Source: Pholis gunnellus
Taxonomy: Eukaryota > Chordata > Actinopteri > Perciformes > Pholidae
Assembly (NCBI GenBank): GCA_910591455.2
Contig: OU342804.1
Coordinates: 8,426,633-8,490,632 of the forward strand
Direction of reading: 5' to 3'
DNA: 64,000 nt
The position numbers were made by a program, and so were the translations under genes. The notes under the pieces were generated by a model that saw only the letters and a list, made by a program, of their open reading frames with translations, made no database searches and was not told where the DNA came from. Positions within the stretch are counted from its first letter, which is position 1. Each line of letters opens with the position of its first letter. This document shows positions 38,836-50,522 of the stretch, in pieces.

Positions 38836-39060
38836 TAGCATGCTCACCCGTCTCCCCCTCTGGCCCCCTGCTTGTGCAAAAATATGTTTTGTTCACGCCG
38901 GATTCAGCAGCACAATTATCACTGCGGCCTTTTCAGTCTCGGCTTTTTAGGCCAAGGGATGGAGCATGAAATGAATTCTGTGGCCAGCGGCCGGGCCAGC
39001 TGGATTTGGACTGCCAACACAATGGCTGGGGCCGGTGCCAGGACACTTATTTCTTTTTGC
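38836..39060. promoter_or_regulatory. Candidate conserved non-coding element
   Basis: A complex, balanced, non-repetitive stretch with no coding potential, containing 'CACAATTATCACTGCGG' and several GGCC/GCCGG words ('GGCCAGCGGCCGGGCCAGC' at about 38981-38999). It contrasts with the simple AT-rich flanks, a look typical of regulatory DNA. A frame of 132 codons at 38872-39270 runs through it but has no domain. Conservation is not tested. Confidence 0.25.
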
Positions 39061-39370
39061 TGTGAAGTTGTTCCTCTTGGTATTTCATATGTACTGTTGG
39101 CGTTAACCTCAGGTTATTGTGTCTCCAGGCCACTCAATATGGACTCAATATGTCTGCCTTTCAATATTCAACATACTTGGTATGCTCAGTTATTCACAGT
39201 AGTTTTGCAAGCTTTCACAAAAAAACAAAAGAACAAAGACAAAGTATGGGAGAAGTCCAAAGGGATTTAAAAGGTTTTATCACATTTGATGGTGTTAAAC
39301 TTAAAAAGGAGAATTTTAATGATTTTTGAAACTCCAATCTACCTGACCTGAATGTGTTTTGATTATTTAA

Positions 39371-39565
39371 GGATCCATCCATCCATTACCAGGGGGGTTG
39401 GAGCTGATCCCCGGTGACATTGGGGTGAGCGGCGGGGTACACCCTGGACAGATCCCCAAGCAATCACAGGGCTGACACGCAGAGACGGACAACCATTCAC
39501 ACTCACATTCACACATTCAGTCTTTGGCCTGTGGGAGGAAAACCACGCAGACATTGCGAGAACAT
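39371..39565 (+). repeat. Common fish retroposon fragment
   Basis: 'GGATCCATCCATCCATTACC' followed by 'GGTACACCCTGGACAGATC', 'GACAACCATTCACACTCACA' and 'TGTGGGAGGAAAACCACGC' is the order of a widespread fish repeat. A second copy with the same orientation lies at 47231-47452. A reverse-oriented piece is at 59481-59555. Confidence 0.75.
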
Positions 39566-41449
39566 TTCAACTCATGTCATTGCGTTTAAAGGGTCAGTTC
39601 ATCTAACTTACAAAAACTGAAAGTGTGCACCTCTGTGTCTGTCCAGTCTTGCTTTCTGCTGCAGCAAACTGCATGATATGTTTGGTGGCTAGTTAAGCAC
39701 CTCTCATGGTTGCGTTGACTTTTCTCAAAAGGCCTTTTATTACCTGTTTGATACTGCCGTTGACTGCTTGCTGACTCCTAACTCACTATTCTTCAGCGGC
39801 CCTCAAGGGTCAGTTAAGACTCTACAGTGAGAGACACAGTGGAGGAAAAGATTGTTGTTCATGCGGAAAACAGTTTGCCCACTTTTATTGTAACAGCTAA
39901 CGAAACTACACATACTGCTGACCTGCCGCCACTCAACCGCTGAGACACCATGCCCAATTATTGGTCATTAACCTCACGTTTACGTGCGTATTTGTTGAAA
40001 AAAAATAGACTTGAAGCCAAGACACAAGCCTGCACAGAGCCGGTGCAAGTGAAAAACATGTCTGCTACACTTGCAGTCTAGATGGGGGGGTTAGCCAATT
40101 ATTGTATTGTGGTCGTTGCAGAGACACCTGGCAGAGATCTGCTGAGTACACCTTTCTAGATGTGGCTTTTGTTTTTATCAGCGTCAAAATAAACCAGGAC
40201 ATGATCCTGTATTGAAAAATCGCAGCTCGTGAAATGAACCCTTGGGAGACTGCTGTAAATATAAGGTCAAGAGGACGCCTCGTGGATGGTGATTTATTTT
40301 TAAATCTTCAATTAGAATCTAAAAATTCTCAAAACCTTGAAAAATAATAATGTATTTATATAAAGTTTGTTAAAAATATAAAGTTAATCAAAATTGTGAA
40401 ACAATGGGAACTTAACAATGCAAATGGTATTTAATGTAATTTTCAATATCATGCAGCTGTTAAAAAGCTTTGGATAGAGCATTCACAAATACATCAAATG
40501 GAAGATACCTTCTCTTCTCAACTCTTCTATTCTTCCTCCACCTTTATTCTAACAGTTTACTAATTGGGCCAAAGATAAGACTTGTCCAAGTTCACGGGGT
40601 CCATTCAGGCAACAGGTGCTGCTCATCGTTCAGCAGGTACGTGCACACACCTTCACACCAAGCTGTACACCCCTCCCCCAAACACAGGTGTAAGCCTTTT
40701 TACAAAGAGCAGAGTGTAAACAGGCCTGTCTTTTAGCCAGGAGGCCAACATAAAAGGCATTTTGTAGGGTTTTGAGGCTGCTTTAGGATTGCTAGCCTAT
40801 TGACACAGCTGCGGGCCCCACCTTCTGCCCATATCGCCTAAAGAAAAGAGGCTCGCATGGAAGCCTGCATGCACCGCAATCTGTTATTTTGAAGTTTAAA
40901 AGAAAATCCAAGCGGGCAGAAGACATTCTGAAGAAGCCAGACAAAAACCCAACAAGCCTTTATAAACCCCTGATGATCCAAAGCTTTTGTAAGCAGAGAA
41001 TTAGGATTCTCTGTGTACACATGCATGCCTGCACACATATATGCATACTGGTGTATACTGTATGCGTGTGTTTTTGATTATGCGTGCGGGAGCTTTGTGT
41101 GCACTGTCACTCTCCAGCTGTTGCAGGGAAAGTGCTGCTGCCTCGAAAAAGAAGCGGCACACAATTACAAGTTCCATTCTGAGGAGCACAAAGGGCCGAT
41201 AGAAAAGACGTATTTATAGAGAACTCCTGGGCGTTTACGGCGGAGGGCCAGCTTTGTGTTTGTGATGGAACATGTGGATGAGGGAAATTGTCACGTAATT
41301 ACACCCTGTTAAGCATCTGACCTATCATTTTGTTGAAATGTGAAAGGAGCGATTCTGCAAAAGCTTGTTATCAACGATGGCAAAGAATTTCATACCGAAG
41401 GAAAAAGGGTTTGAATCAAGTGCACATCAATCAGTGAGTGATTTGAAGG

Positions 41450-41450
<1 letters not shown>

Positions 41451-41494
<44 letters not shown>
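41451..41494 (+). repeat. (CA)n microsatellite
   Basis: Pure CA array of 44 bases. Confidence 0.95.
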
Positions 41495-41495
<1 letters not shown>

Positions 41496-41934
41496 TCACT
41501 GGAGTACATCTCTGCACACATGGCATTGATTTTTAAATGCAAAGAAACTCTGTGGGGGTTCAGTGACCTTGACTCCACGTTTACCGACAGTGACAATCAG
41601 GCCATGTAATGTCCACACTATGTCGATACATTTGAAATCATGTCTTCTTTTTTCTTTGTTTTGGGCTTCCATCCACACTAAGTGGGTGTTTTCCACCACA
41701 GAAAATAGAGCTGTTGGAGACAGTTCTACAGTCAGTACAATTTAAACATGGCAGTCTGACACTAGTCTGCAATTCTTTCTTTTTTTAACATTGTTGCACT
41801 GCATGATTTCATTTAAACCACATGAGACTGTGTTAAAGTGTCATTGATGTTGATGTGTAGCAACTGATTTAGGTGAGAAGATGAAATGAGACCCAGGATG
41901 TCCAGTTCAAGTAATAGATCTATGAGTTTAAAGG

Positions 41935-42010
41935 TACTCTATATAGTATTCAGAGCATTAATATAGCAGCGAACAACTATTTGCTCAGATATAGTGGAGT
42001 ATAGTGGAGT
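41935..42010 (+). repeat. Dispersed repeat, partner of 35824
   Basis: Shares three ordered phrases with the copy at 35824 (AGAGCA..TAATATAGCAGC, GAACAAC, GATATAGTGGAG). GTGGAGTATA then duplicates locally. Confidence 0.5.
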
Positions 42011-42880
42011 CACCCTCTCTCTCTGTGTGTGCTGAAATCAGGCAGCAACCTTCCGGGTCTGAAAAGTGAAGCAAATGCAGAAGTGCCTTAAACTTCTATA
42101 TTTATCTAAACAGCCCAGTCCTTGATGATAGCGATGCCACTTAAAACAGAAGAGAATAAAGATGTGAAGGGGTTGTATTGTTTGTATCCTTTAGTCCTAA
42201 CTAGCATGCTGAGTGCGTTTTCTTCCGCCGTGAAACATTTGCAAAGCAGATTTTTCCTTGGACATTTTAAAACCTGCATTTTTTTACATCTATCTTGACG
42301 TGGTAGCAGACTTCTTCCCTGCATTTGTTGGCACATTGCTGTGTTTCCTGCTTCATTGCCACCATCTCTAGATCAGTGGAACAGCAAGAAACCATTGGCA
42401 GGAATATGTACCACATCAACCCGTGTTAATGTACGTGTTAATTGCACACCTCAGAAGAACAGAGAAAAAAAGCAGCAAGTCTTCATTCTTACTGCAAAAA
42501 TAGATTTTGTTTCCCTCTCAAACCTCCAGAAACATCCAAACACTTTGAAAATTCTTCTCACATTCCTGTGTCCTTTTTGATTTTGGCAAAGATTGTTTTG
42601 TTTGAACTTTCACGGTCCACCCCTCAACACCAAGTGGAATGGAGTCACAAAGCCATCTCAGGATATTGCTGAAAGGTAATTCTGGGAAATGTAGGAATTC
42701 TCTAACTTACTGCTGAGGCAGGCGGAGACAACACAGGTTTAGCGAAAACGTCAATTCTGACACCACAAAAACAACTCCTAAAAGACAAAAAACATCACAG
42801 TTTGAGAACAAATATATGTAGACTGTAAAGGGGGGTCTCCCATGAATAAACGCTAACTGTAACACTGTAACACTATTGGC

Positions 42881-43294
42881 TAGGGCTGTAACAATTTGTA
42901 CTCGTGCCGAACCGTCACGGTATTGGGGTCACGGTCCAGTGCACGGTACGATAGCCAGAATACAAATGTAGATTGAATTTGAAACCCAAGTTCTTAAGCA
43001 CGTATTCCGCCCGTTGCTAACACACAGTCGACGACATTACCCGATTGGGACCTGTTGCGTTTGGGAAAGTGTTCATACAGTTTAATACAGAAGTGTTTAA
43101 AATGTTCCTTATTTTCTGTGATGAAAATAGTTTACCAAAGTTGCCAGAGGGCAAAATGCTGCCTCTGTCCTTAGCAAGAATATTTTGTCTGTCTTTGACA
43201 CTTTGCACTACTGTCTGTTAAACTCGCACCAAACCGTGACTCCTAAACCGTGGCGTGAATCAAACCGCGACTTCTGTGCACCGTTACACTCCTA
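42881..43294 (+). mobile_element. Non-autonomous hAT transposon with 8-bp target duplication
   Basis: The left end TAGGGCTGTAACAATTTGTA and the right end, reversed, TAGGAGTGTAACGGTGCACA are terminal inverted repeats of the hAT type ('CAGGG/TAGGG-TGTAAC'). Directly outside are CTATTGGC (42873-42880) and CTTTTGGC (43295-43302), an 8-base target duplication with one mismatch, as hAT elements make. Just inside, 'CGAACCGTCACGGT' on the left is mirrored by 'AACCGTGGCGTG' and 'AACCGCGAC' on the right. The 414-base interior has no transposase. Confidence 0.85.
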
Positions 43295-43365
43295 CTTTTG
43301 GCTCTGTTTAGTCAACACCCGTGTTGTGGAGCGTATCATTGACAGGTTTGATGTAATGCCGCAAT

Positions 43366-43790
43366 AATGAGGGGATGAACTGAGGCTGAAAGTGACGCTG
43401 AGGCTGCTGGGTAGGCCGGGCGAGCGACTCCCCTGGGTGGAGTCCAGTAGATGCAGGAACACTAAATCACCAGCGGCCCCACAGTAAACATGTGAGCTTT
43501 ATAGTAGCTCTGGCTTTGAGAGCTGGATGTCAATATTTGGTCCCATTCCTTGTGGTCGGGGCTGTGACGCATTCAGCCAGAGTTGGATTTGTACTGCAGC
43601 CCTCCACAGGCCGCCGAGCCAGCGGCAAACAAACAAGCTGATCTATATTAACCAAATACCCGGCCATTCCAATAGCAAATACGATGCGTTATTATCTTAT
43701 TGCCCCAAACCACAAGCCGATATGAAAAGCACTGCTGTAGCAGAGACGACTCTTTGTGATCTGAACAGAGCTAATCCAGAATAAAAGTTT
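43366..43790. promoter_or_regulatory. Candidate conserved non-coding element
   Basis: A complex, non-repetitive block directly after the hAT element. Visible words include CATTCCT (43544-43550, TEAD-like) joined to TGTGGTC (43551-43557, RUNX-like), AAACAAACAA (about 43627-43636, FOX-like) and a second CATTCCA (43665-43671). Clustering of such sites with no coding content suggests an enhancer of the gene 8 kb downstream. This is inference; short words occur often by chance. Confidence 0.3.
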
Positions 43791-46700
43791 CAATACAGCA
43801 GTTAAAGGGAAATTCCGTCTCCAAATTCTCTCCATTGTTGAAATTTACTATACGAAGACCCAGGAGGCACAAATGTCTCAATAGTTTCTGTGAGGCATCA
43901 AAATATAACAAACAATAGAAACATTCAATAAGAAGGAGAAATTGTTGTTTTTACTTTTGTTCTCCATTCTGCTCTCTCAGTTGTTGAACATGCTCACAAA
44001 TCTACCTAAATGTCTTACTTTCACCAGTTTATGTTTTGGAGCTTACTGTGTACTTCAAATGCTTTTATTTTAGATCATAGATCATACAAATTATAACCCC
44101 CCCCCTCTGGTACATTTGAACTTAATTTCTGATTGGTATCCGGTTTCCCCACAGGATCGCTGTGGATTCATCATTTCAGATAGAGCGCTGTGTGTGTGTG
44201 TGCCTGAGGTCCATGTATGCGTGCAGCATGACACTTTGTGAAAGGAACAGCATGATTAGCAGCAATTTATCCTACTTTCAAATCTTAATCTCACCCCCAG
44301 AGATAATTCCGCTTACAAAGCCGCATCAAGGTTCTTGGCCTCTGTTCCCATTTCAGCGGCTTTAAGCGAAAGCCTGGCCCTTCCCCATCCAGAGCCTCCA
44401 GAGCTGCCCCAGCTTCACCTCCCCTCAACCCAGGCCTCGATGAGCTCCCTCTGGGTACGGAGCCTCAGAGCTGGGGCCTCTTTGGTAGCAGCGGTGCCCC
44501 TGGCGCTGTGAGTCATGGTAGATCTGATGGCTTTTTTAATGAGGTTTTAAGATGCCAGGTGCATGAGTCTGTATAGGTGGGTTTTTGCAGCATGTGTACT
44601 TTGCACTGGGGAGGAATGCGCGTGTGTGTGTGTGTCTGTGTGTGCGTGTTTACCTGCGTCTGAACGCGCGGATTCATTCAAATGATGTACACGTGCAGGA
44701 ACAAGTGTGTGTTTGGTTGTGTAGGCACTGATTATGTACATTCATGTCTAAATCTCTCCTGTGCCTGATGGAGATGTTAATCGTGGATCACTCGTGTTGA
44801 AAGATGTCGAAATCTCAACTAAAAGCCCAGCGAGCTCAAGTAAGAGCGACTGAATGTTTTAACAGGTGAAAGTGATGCTTTGTCCCAGTTGCTGTCGGTG
44901 ATCCAGGTTTTACTTGCTTGTATGCTGCACATTGTCTGCCCACAGTAAGAGTTGGAGACAGCAGACAGCAGCTGTTTATTGCCCTTCTTTCTTCTTCAGA
45001 CAGTAAAACCAGCAGGTGCTTGTATCTGAACAACACAATCATTTGTCTGCTCCAAAATTAACCATACAGCTGTTTCAAAAATGATGTGCTTCAGGTTAGA
45101 TCATGTGTAGAAAACTAAAAAGAAACTGGGGTGAGGTTTGTGAAAGATTGGCTCAATGGTTGACTGCCAGAAAAATCAGCTGGTGACCACCACAAACAGT
45201 GGTTTTGCTTGAGGAGGCAAAGTAAATCTGTGCGTAGCTTTTGAGGAGAGTTAGACTTTGGTGGACTTGGACATCTGCCCATTTCGGAAACAGAGAGAAC
45301 CCTAGAGTCAAAAGAATCTGAAGGCATTGCATCCATTTGTTCCTTTTTTAGGGCATCTTCGTTGACCAGGACAGCTGTGCAGTCCAAAATACTGTAGGTT
45401 TGATATGAAGAGAAAGAAATAAACATCACAACATGTGATTGCATGTGAAATATACATGTTAGCTGTAAATAACACTATTTAGTAATATTCTCCTTTAAGA
45501 CACACAAAGGATGAGTTATGCTTGGATCTAAAATAACAGCAGCTTGTGAGAATAAAGGCCCCTTCTCATTGCGACCGAGGACAAGCCTGCGGTCAGAACC
45601 CGAGTCTCTGTGCTTCGAAAGGCCAACGACGAAGCGAGGCCAAAAAGCTTGCGCCCATGTCAGCGCGTGTGTTTGATTTTGGCCACATGTAAAACGAGGC
45701 CATTGTGCGAGGAGAACATGGAGAGAGTCGAGCATCCACGAAAATAAACCTGACACAGAAAAGCCCTGTAGTTAGACGGGCCACAGAACAGGCTGCTGGG
45801 CCCCGAACCACACCACAGCAGGACGCACTGTGAGTGTGTGTGTGTGTGTGTGTGTGTGGGGGGGGGGGGTTAACTGTGGCACAGTAGCCAGTCCATGTGT
45901 ACTGTGGTGTGGTCGGGTTCCCCTGCTAAATTTAATAAGGGTGTCTCTGGTTACATCATGGCCAGGAGAAACAGAGAGAGAGAGGAGAGAAGGAGACAGG
46001 AAATAGAGAAAATCTGCCATCAGCATTATAATATCCAAAGAACCCTTCTGGTGGTTCAGCATGTTTAATTTAGCCAATTATCTGAAAACCATGAGTTAAA
46101 GCCGGATTCATATTTTTCGGCTTGTTGGGGGCAGAAGAACACCACAAGCTGAGAGACACACCGCCATAAACGACATAGGTTCACCTTGTAAAATTGTCAT
46201 GGCTAACATGTTAGCAATTGTCTTATTCATCCAGCAGACACAGAGCAACATTAGCATTCATTTAGAGTCGTTTTTCTCTTCAACTGATGATGAATCTGGT
46301 TGCATACTGTGGGTGTATCAGAGCTCGCTTGCTGACACTAGCTGCCAATCGAAACGAGGCTGAGAGCGCTGAGACTGAACCGTACAGAAAATGTGCCAAA
46401 CGCAATGAGCCAAAGACGCCGAAAAAACCTCCTCAGAGCTGCAAAGTTGGTGATAATTCCCTGTGAGTTAATCACTGTGAGTGACTCCTTTCACATGTTC
46501 ATTTGATATATTAATTAAAATGTAAAGAAAATAATAATTAATGCATTACCCTCAGTTGAATTATCAATTACTAATTAAAGGTTTAGTTATTAATATAATG
46601 AAAATATGAATCAGTATATCGGCTCTGTAATTGCCGTCTGGCACGTTGTCTTATTGTTGCTGCCATTGGGGAGCACCAAAGTTGGAAATTATTTTCAAAT

Positions 46701-46839
46701 ACATGTAGGGGCTTTTACACCTTGTTATGAATCCCAATGCTTTATAGGCAAAACCTGCCCCATGTAGCATTCAAGTGCTATTTGGCCCGGCGTCCATGCT
46801 CGCTGACGTGCCGGTAACCCGTTTTTGTTCAGGTCCTTT
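43791..46839. other. Intergenic, one candidate regulatory block
   Basis: 44280-44560 is GC-balanced and complex ('CCGCTTACAAAGCCGCATC', 'GGTTTTAAGATGCCAGG') and looks like regulatory DNA. The rest is AT-rich, with a GT-G tract at 45834-45869 and an AT-rich stretch with TAATTA-like words at 46500-46610. No gene seen. Confidence 0.35.
45834..45869 (+). repeat. Compound (GT)n-(G)n tract
   Basis: A GT run of about 25 bases ends in a run of 12 G. Confidence 0.9.
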
Positions 46840-46995
46840 CTGACCAATGTCTTCCAGACCCTAACTACTGGACGTAGTTTTTTACTTCTCCGATGCGAGG
46901 GTCCCGGGACAGACTATGTCGTATGTTGCACAGATTATAAAGCCCTGAGGCAAATTTGGGATTTTGAGCTATGCAAATTATTTGAATTGGTTACT
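46840..46995 (+). repeat. Retroposon 3' tail
   Basis: 'GACAGACTATGTCGTATG', 'ACAGATTATAAAGCCCTGAG' and 'GCAAATTTGGGATTTTGAGC' then 'TATGCAAATTATTTGAATTG' follow the order of a common fish retroposon end ('...AAAGCCCTCTGAGGCAAATTTGTGATTTTGGGCTATACAAATAAATTGAATTG'-like). The copy is diverged. Confidence 0.7.
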
Positions 46996-47230
46996 TGGAC
47001 GTCAGAGTGCGCTTGAATGGTGCATTCAAGGAGAATTCTTAAGATAACTTTTTCACAATTGGGTTTTATACACCCAATGATAACAGCAAATACAACACAT
47101 TGTTCACAATTTTGAGATTTATTTATCTCAAACAAGTTCCAAGTCTCTGCAAGTTGATGTTAAAGCATTGCACTGAAATAAATGGAAACAAATGTCTACC
47201 TTGAATGTAGGAAGTCAGTCTGAAAACTTG

Positions 47231-47452
47231 GTCGGCAACACGGGGGTACACCCTGGACCGGTCGCCAGGCAGTCACAGTGCTGACACAGAGACAGACAAC
47301 CGCTCGCACTCCCATTCCCATCTATGGGAAATTTAGGCAACAATTAACCTAACCTGCCTGTCTTTTGACTATGGGAGAAGAAATCGGAGAAAAATCACGC
47401 TAACACGGGGAGAATATGCAAATTCCACAGAGAAGGGCCCGAGCCAAACAAT
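47231..47452 (+). repeat. Common fish retroposon fragment, second copy
   Basis: 'GGGGGTACACCCTGGACCGG', 'GACAGACAACCGCTCGCACT', 'CCTAACCTGCCTGTCTTT' and 'AACACGGGGAGAATATGCAA' match the family of 39371-39565, extending further to the right. Same orientation. Confidence 0.8.
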
Positions 47453-47714
47453 ATAAAATAGTGAAAAATATTTGTACCGTATGTGCTAAACCGTGCAAAA
47501 CCACTATTAAAGTAACCGGGTTACTGTGTGCATAACTGAGTCTCTATTCCATGTGAATATGTGGCTCCTGTTACAAACTACTCTGGCGCTATAAATGTCT
47601 ATTCACTTGTATGGATGTGTGAGAAAAAAAGGAAATCAATCACATCCTGTGTTAATCTCAGAGCAGAATGTGCAAATAAGCATGTGGCGAAGTGGGAAGG
47701 TCATATCTGTGTTT

Positions 47715-47751
47715 TACACACACACTCACACACACACACACACACACACAT
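47715..47751 (+). repeat. (CA)n microsatellite, interrupted
   Basis: CA run with one CT interruption. Confidence 0.9.
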
Positions 47752-47912
47752 ACGCAAACATATACTGTACTGCACGTAGAAAATAAAAATAAACATTCCA
47801 ACACCTGCCTGATCTTCTGTCTGTGGCGGCCTCCTCATCTCCCAGCAAGCTTCTTTATTTATCAACGGAAGCTGAAGTGATAAGCCCACAGCTGTTCTCC
47901 CAGCACCTACGA

Positions 47913-47914
<2 letters not shown>

Positions 47915-47961
<47 letters not shown>
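47915..47961 (+). repeat. (CA)n microsatellite, interrupted
   Basis: CA run of 47 bases with one AA interruption. Confidence 0.9.
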
Positions 47962-49494
47962 GTTCTTTTTCTGACAGCCATATGCTGCACTGGCCAAAAG
48001 GTGTCAGACACCAGTGGTGTCTTAGAAACAGGCCGAGGATACGGAAGTCAGAGGAGCAGTGGTGTGACTTTTTGGCACTTTAATTGATAAGGCTCGTCAG
48101 TAAGATTGTTGAAACCATGTGTACTAGAGCATACAAGTCATTCTCATAATGTGTATGTGCCCGTGAGACTTGGACCGGGACGAAAGCCCCCGGTACTGCG
48201 CAGACAGGCTCCCGGCCCACGCCGTGGACACATTAATCACAGGTTATAATTAAATGTCTCCATCTCTTCACCCGGTGACAAGATGGGAGCTGAAGGGAGG
48301 CCACAGCTGCTATCTGCTCACACTGCAGCCAGGCCGTCCAGGTCCTGATCCTGAATCAGCTCACCGCTCATACGCCGCGAACCTGCGGCGTATTGCACAG
48401 AAGGAAAATACTTAAAACTCATCCTGTCCTTATTTTCATTCTGCACACTCCTGAAGCCGCTGCTGGCTTTAATGAGTACACACATCAGTATATCACATTT
48501 AATATTCTCATAGGATGGTGTATTTATTTAATAGTGCATCTTAATGGTCTTTGTAACTATTATGGTTCCAGTAAAATATTCCCAAAGAGAGTTATGTTGG
48601 AGCTTGACTGTGATGATATTTTCAAGGAGCTGTTCCAGTGTTTTTCAACCATTCGAAGGCAAAAAGGCTCGCCGCCATAGCTTCCTCCTGGCTGTCTCTC
48701 AATCTCTCCTCGAGAACTTTGTGTCTTTTGGGTGTCATTGGAGTGTTGAATTGCACAAACCAACCATTTTTGGAATTTGGGATTTGCCAAATCAACCAAG
48801 ACTTAATTATTAAGTATTGTAACTTTTCCCTGGTCTTTCCTATTCATAAAGTATTGTAACAGGGACTTAGGGGCTTGACTTAGGTGTCCAAGGCACTAGT
48901 CATGTACTTGCCGATAATATCCTTACAGTTTTCCTTAAAAAGATTATAATGCATTACTGGGACCTTACATGCGGGAATCTAAAGGTATAATGAATAAAAA
49001 GCGTATCTAATAAAAGCGGAAAAATTATTCAGTGTCTTTGTGATCTTTCACAAGACTACCACCGTTCTTTGTCCTCATGCATTGTTTATTCAAACACTCT
49101 GCATCAAATCATGAATAGGTGACAGCGTGGACCACCTATGTTTGGATGAAATTTTATACCCTGATGGATGCTCCACAGGAGAGTGCAGGGGAGGCGTGTG
49201 CTGAATGACGATGTCCCGTTTAGAGACGATGGAGCTCACATCCTGACTGTAGCTGCCTCGTCATTAGAAAGTGGGTTCTAAAGCCTCCTTTCCAGAGAAA
49301 GAGGAGAGACAAATATGAAGACTGTGCAGCAGTGAACGTGCTAGTGAGTGAAAATGAGATGCCTAAAATCACATCATAATTAGAATAAAAAATATTGTGT
49401 AGTAATAAAAGACCATTACAATCTCATTCTTACAATTGATAGTTGCCAATTAGCAGCACTGAGATTACATTAAGTTTTATAATTTAGTTTGGGA

Positions 49495-49576
49495 ACAAGG
49501 ACCACGCATGCACCACCTGCCATGTCAAATTCCTTGTATGTGCAACCCTGGCAATAAAAGGTTCTGATTCTGATTC
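49495..49576 (+). repeat. LINE-like 3' tail ending in GATTCT repeats
   Basis: 'AAATTCCTTGTATGTGCAAC' then 'CTGGCAATAAAAGG' and 'TTCTGATTCTGATTCT' is the typical end of a fish non-LTR retrotransposon copy. The short tandem tail passes directly into the minisatellite at 49577. Confidence 0.7.
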
Positions 49577-50041
49577 TTACCCTACATCCCTTCATCCCAC
49601 AACCCTCATCCTTTCATCCCACGAGCCTCATTCCTTCATCCCTTACCCTACATCCTTTCATCCCTTACCCTACATCCCTTCATCCCACGACCCTCATCCT
49701 TTCATCCCACGACCCTCATTCCTTCATCCCTACCCTATATCACTTTATCCCTCAACCCTCATCCTTTCATCCCCTACCCTCATCCCGTACTCTACATCCC
49801 TTCATCCCACGACCCTCATCCTTTCATCCCACGACCCTCATTCCTTCATCCCTTACCCTCATCCTTTCATCCCACGACCCTCATTTCTTCATCCCTACCC
49901 TATATCACTTTATCCCTCAACCCTCATCCTTTCATCCCCTACCCTCATCCCTTACCCTTCATCCCACGACCCCCATCCCTTCATCCCCTTCCTCCCCTCC
50001 CCTTCATCCCTTCATCCCACAACTTCCATCCCTTCCTCCGT
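49577..50041 (+). repeat. CT-rich minisatellite with 165-bp higher-order period
   Basis: The array is built from imperfect units such as CATCCTTTCATCCCACGACC and CATCCCTTCATCCC, almost free of G on this strand. A longer block containing TACCCTATATCACTTTATCC recurs at 49731 and 49896, exactly 165 bases apart, with closely matching flanks. This shows duplication of a multi-unit segment. It ends at about 50041. Confidence 0.9.
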
Positions 50042-50522
50042 CGATCACCTTTTGCTCCCAAAGTCCATCACTTCAACATGCAATAAACCATTTGAAACCC
50101 TTATCGCTATTAGCGTGGTCTTTGTTAGTAAACAGATCATTATAGATAATCATTGTACAATGGTAACATTCACACTGCAGGCTGTAATGACCAGCTGTAA
50201 TTTGTGAAATCACAGCCGTCACAGCTATTGTCCATTTCTTTCTTCCTCCGCCAGAACTCACGCACAAGTGCCGAAACAAAATGAATGTCATGTTGAACTG
50301 ACAGAAAAAAAACGTCACACAAATTTCACTGTAACTACTGAGTCAGCATTGCCACAAATCAGTTATGTGTCACAACTGGCTTGAATTAGACTTGAAAATG
50401 TCTTAGTGCATGAACTATACTGTATAGTATGCTGCTGTAGAGTATTTCGTTAAAGTTCATAGTCTATAATTTATGGCTTTATTATTGGCTATTCTCTATA
50501 TATTTACAATGCATGTTGTATT
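50042..50522. other. Intergenic, AT-rich
   Basis: No gene seen. The last 100 bases may include a weak additional unit of the 103-bp repeat that follows. Confidence 0.4.

Larger units (their letters stand above)
39566..42880. other. Intergenic, no gene seen
   Basis: AT-rich around 40290-40450. Holds the CA array at 41451-41494 and a repeat fragment at 41935-42010. Remaining sequence gave no recognised family or gene. Confidence 0.4.
47453..49494. other. Intergenic with two CA arrays
   Basis: CA arrays are at 47715-47751 and 47915-47961. Nothing else recognised; frames overlap the CA arrays or lack domains. Confidence 0.4.

Noticed and set aside
38872..39270. 132-codon open frame on the plus strand
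   Set aside because: No domain, and an overlapping frame of similar length exists; treated as non-coding candidate element instead.
49577..50041. Interstitial telomere repeat (CCCTAC/CCCTAT words)
   Set aside because: No tandem CCCTAA; the units are CATCC-type of variable length.
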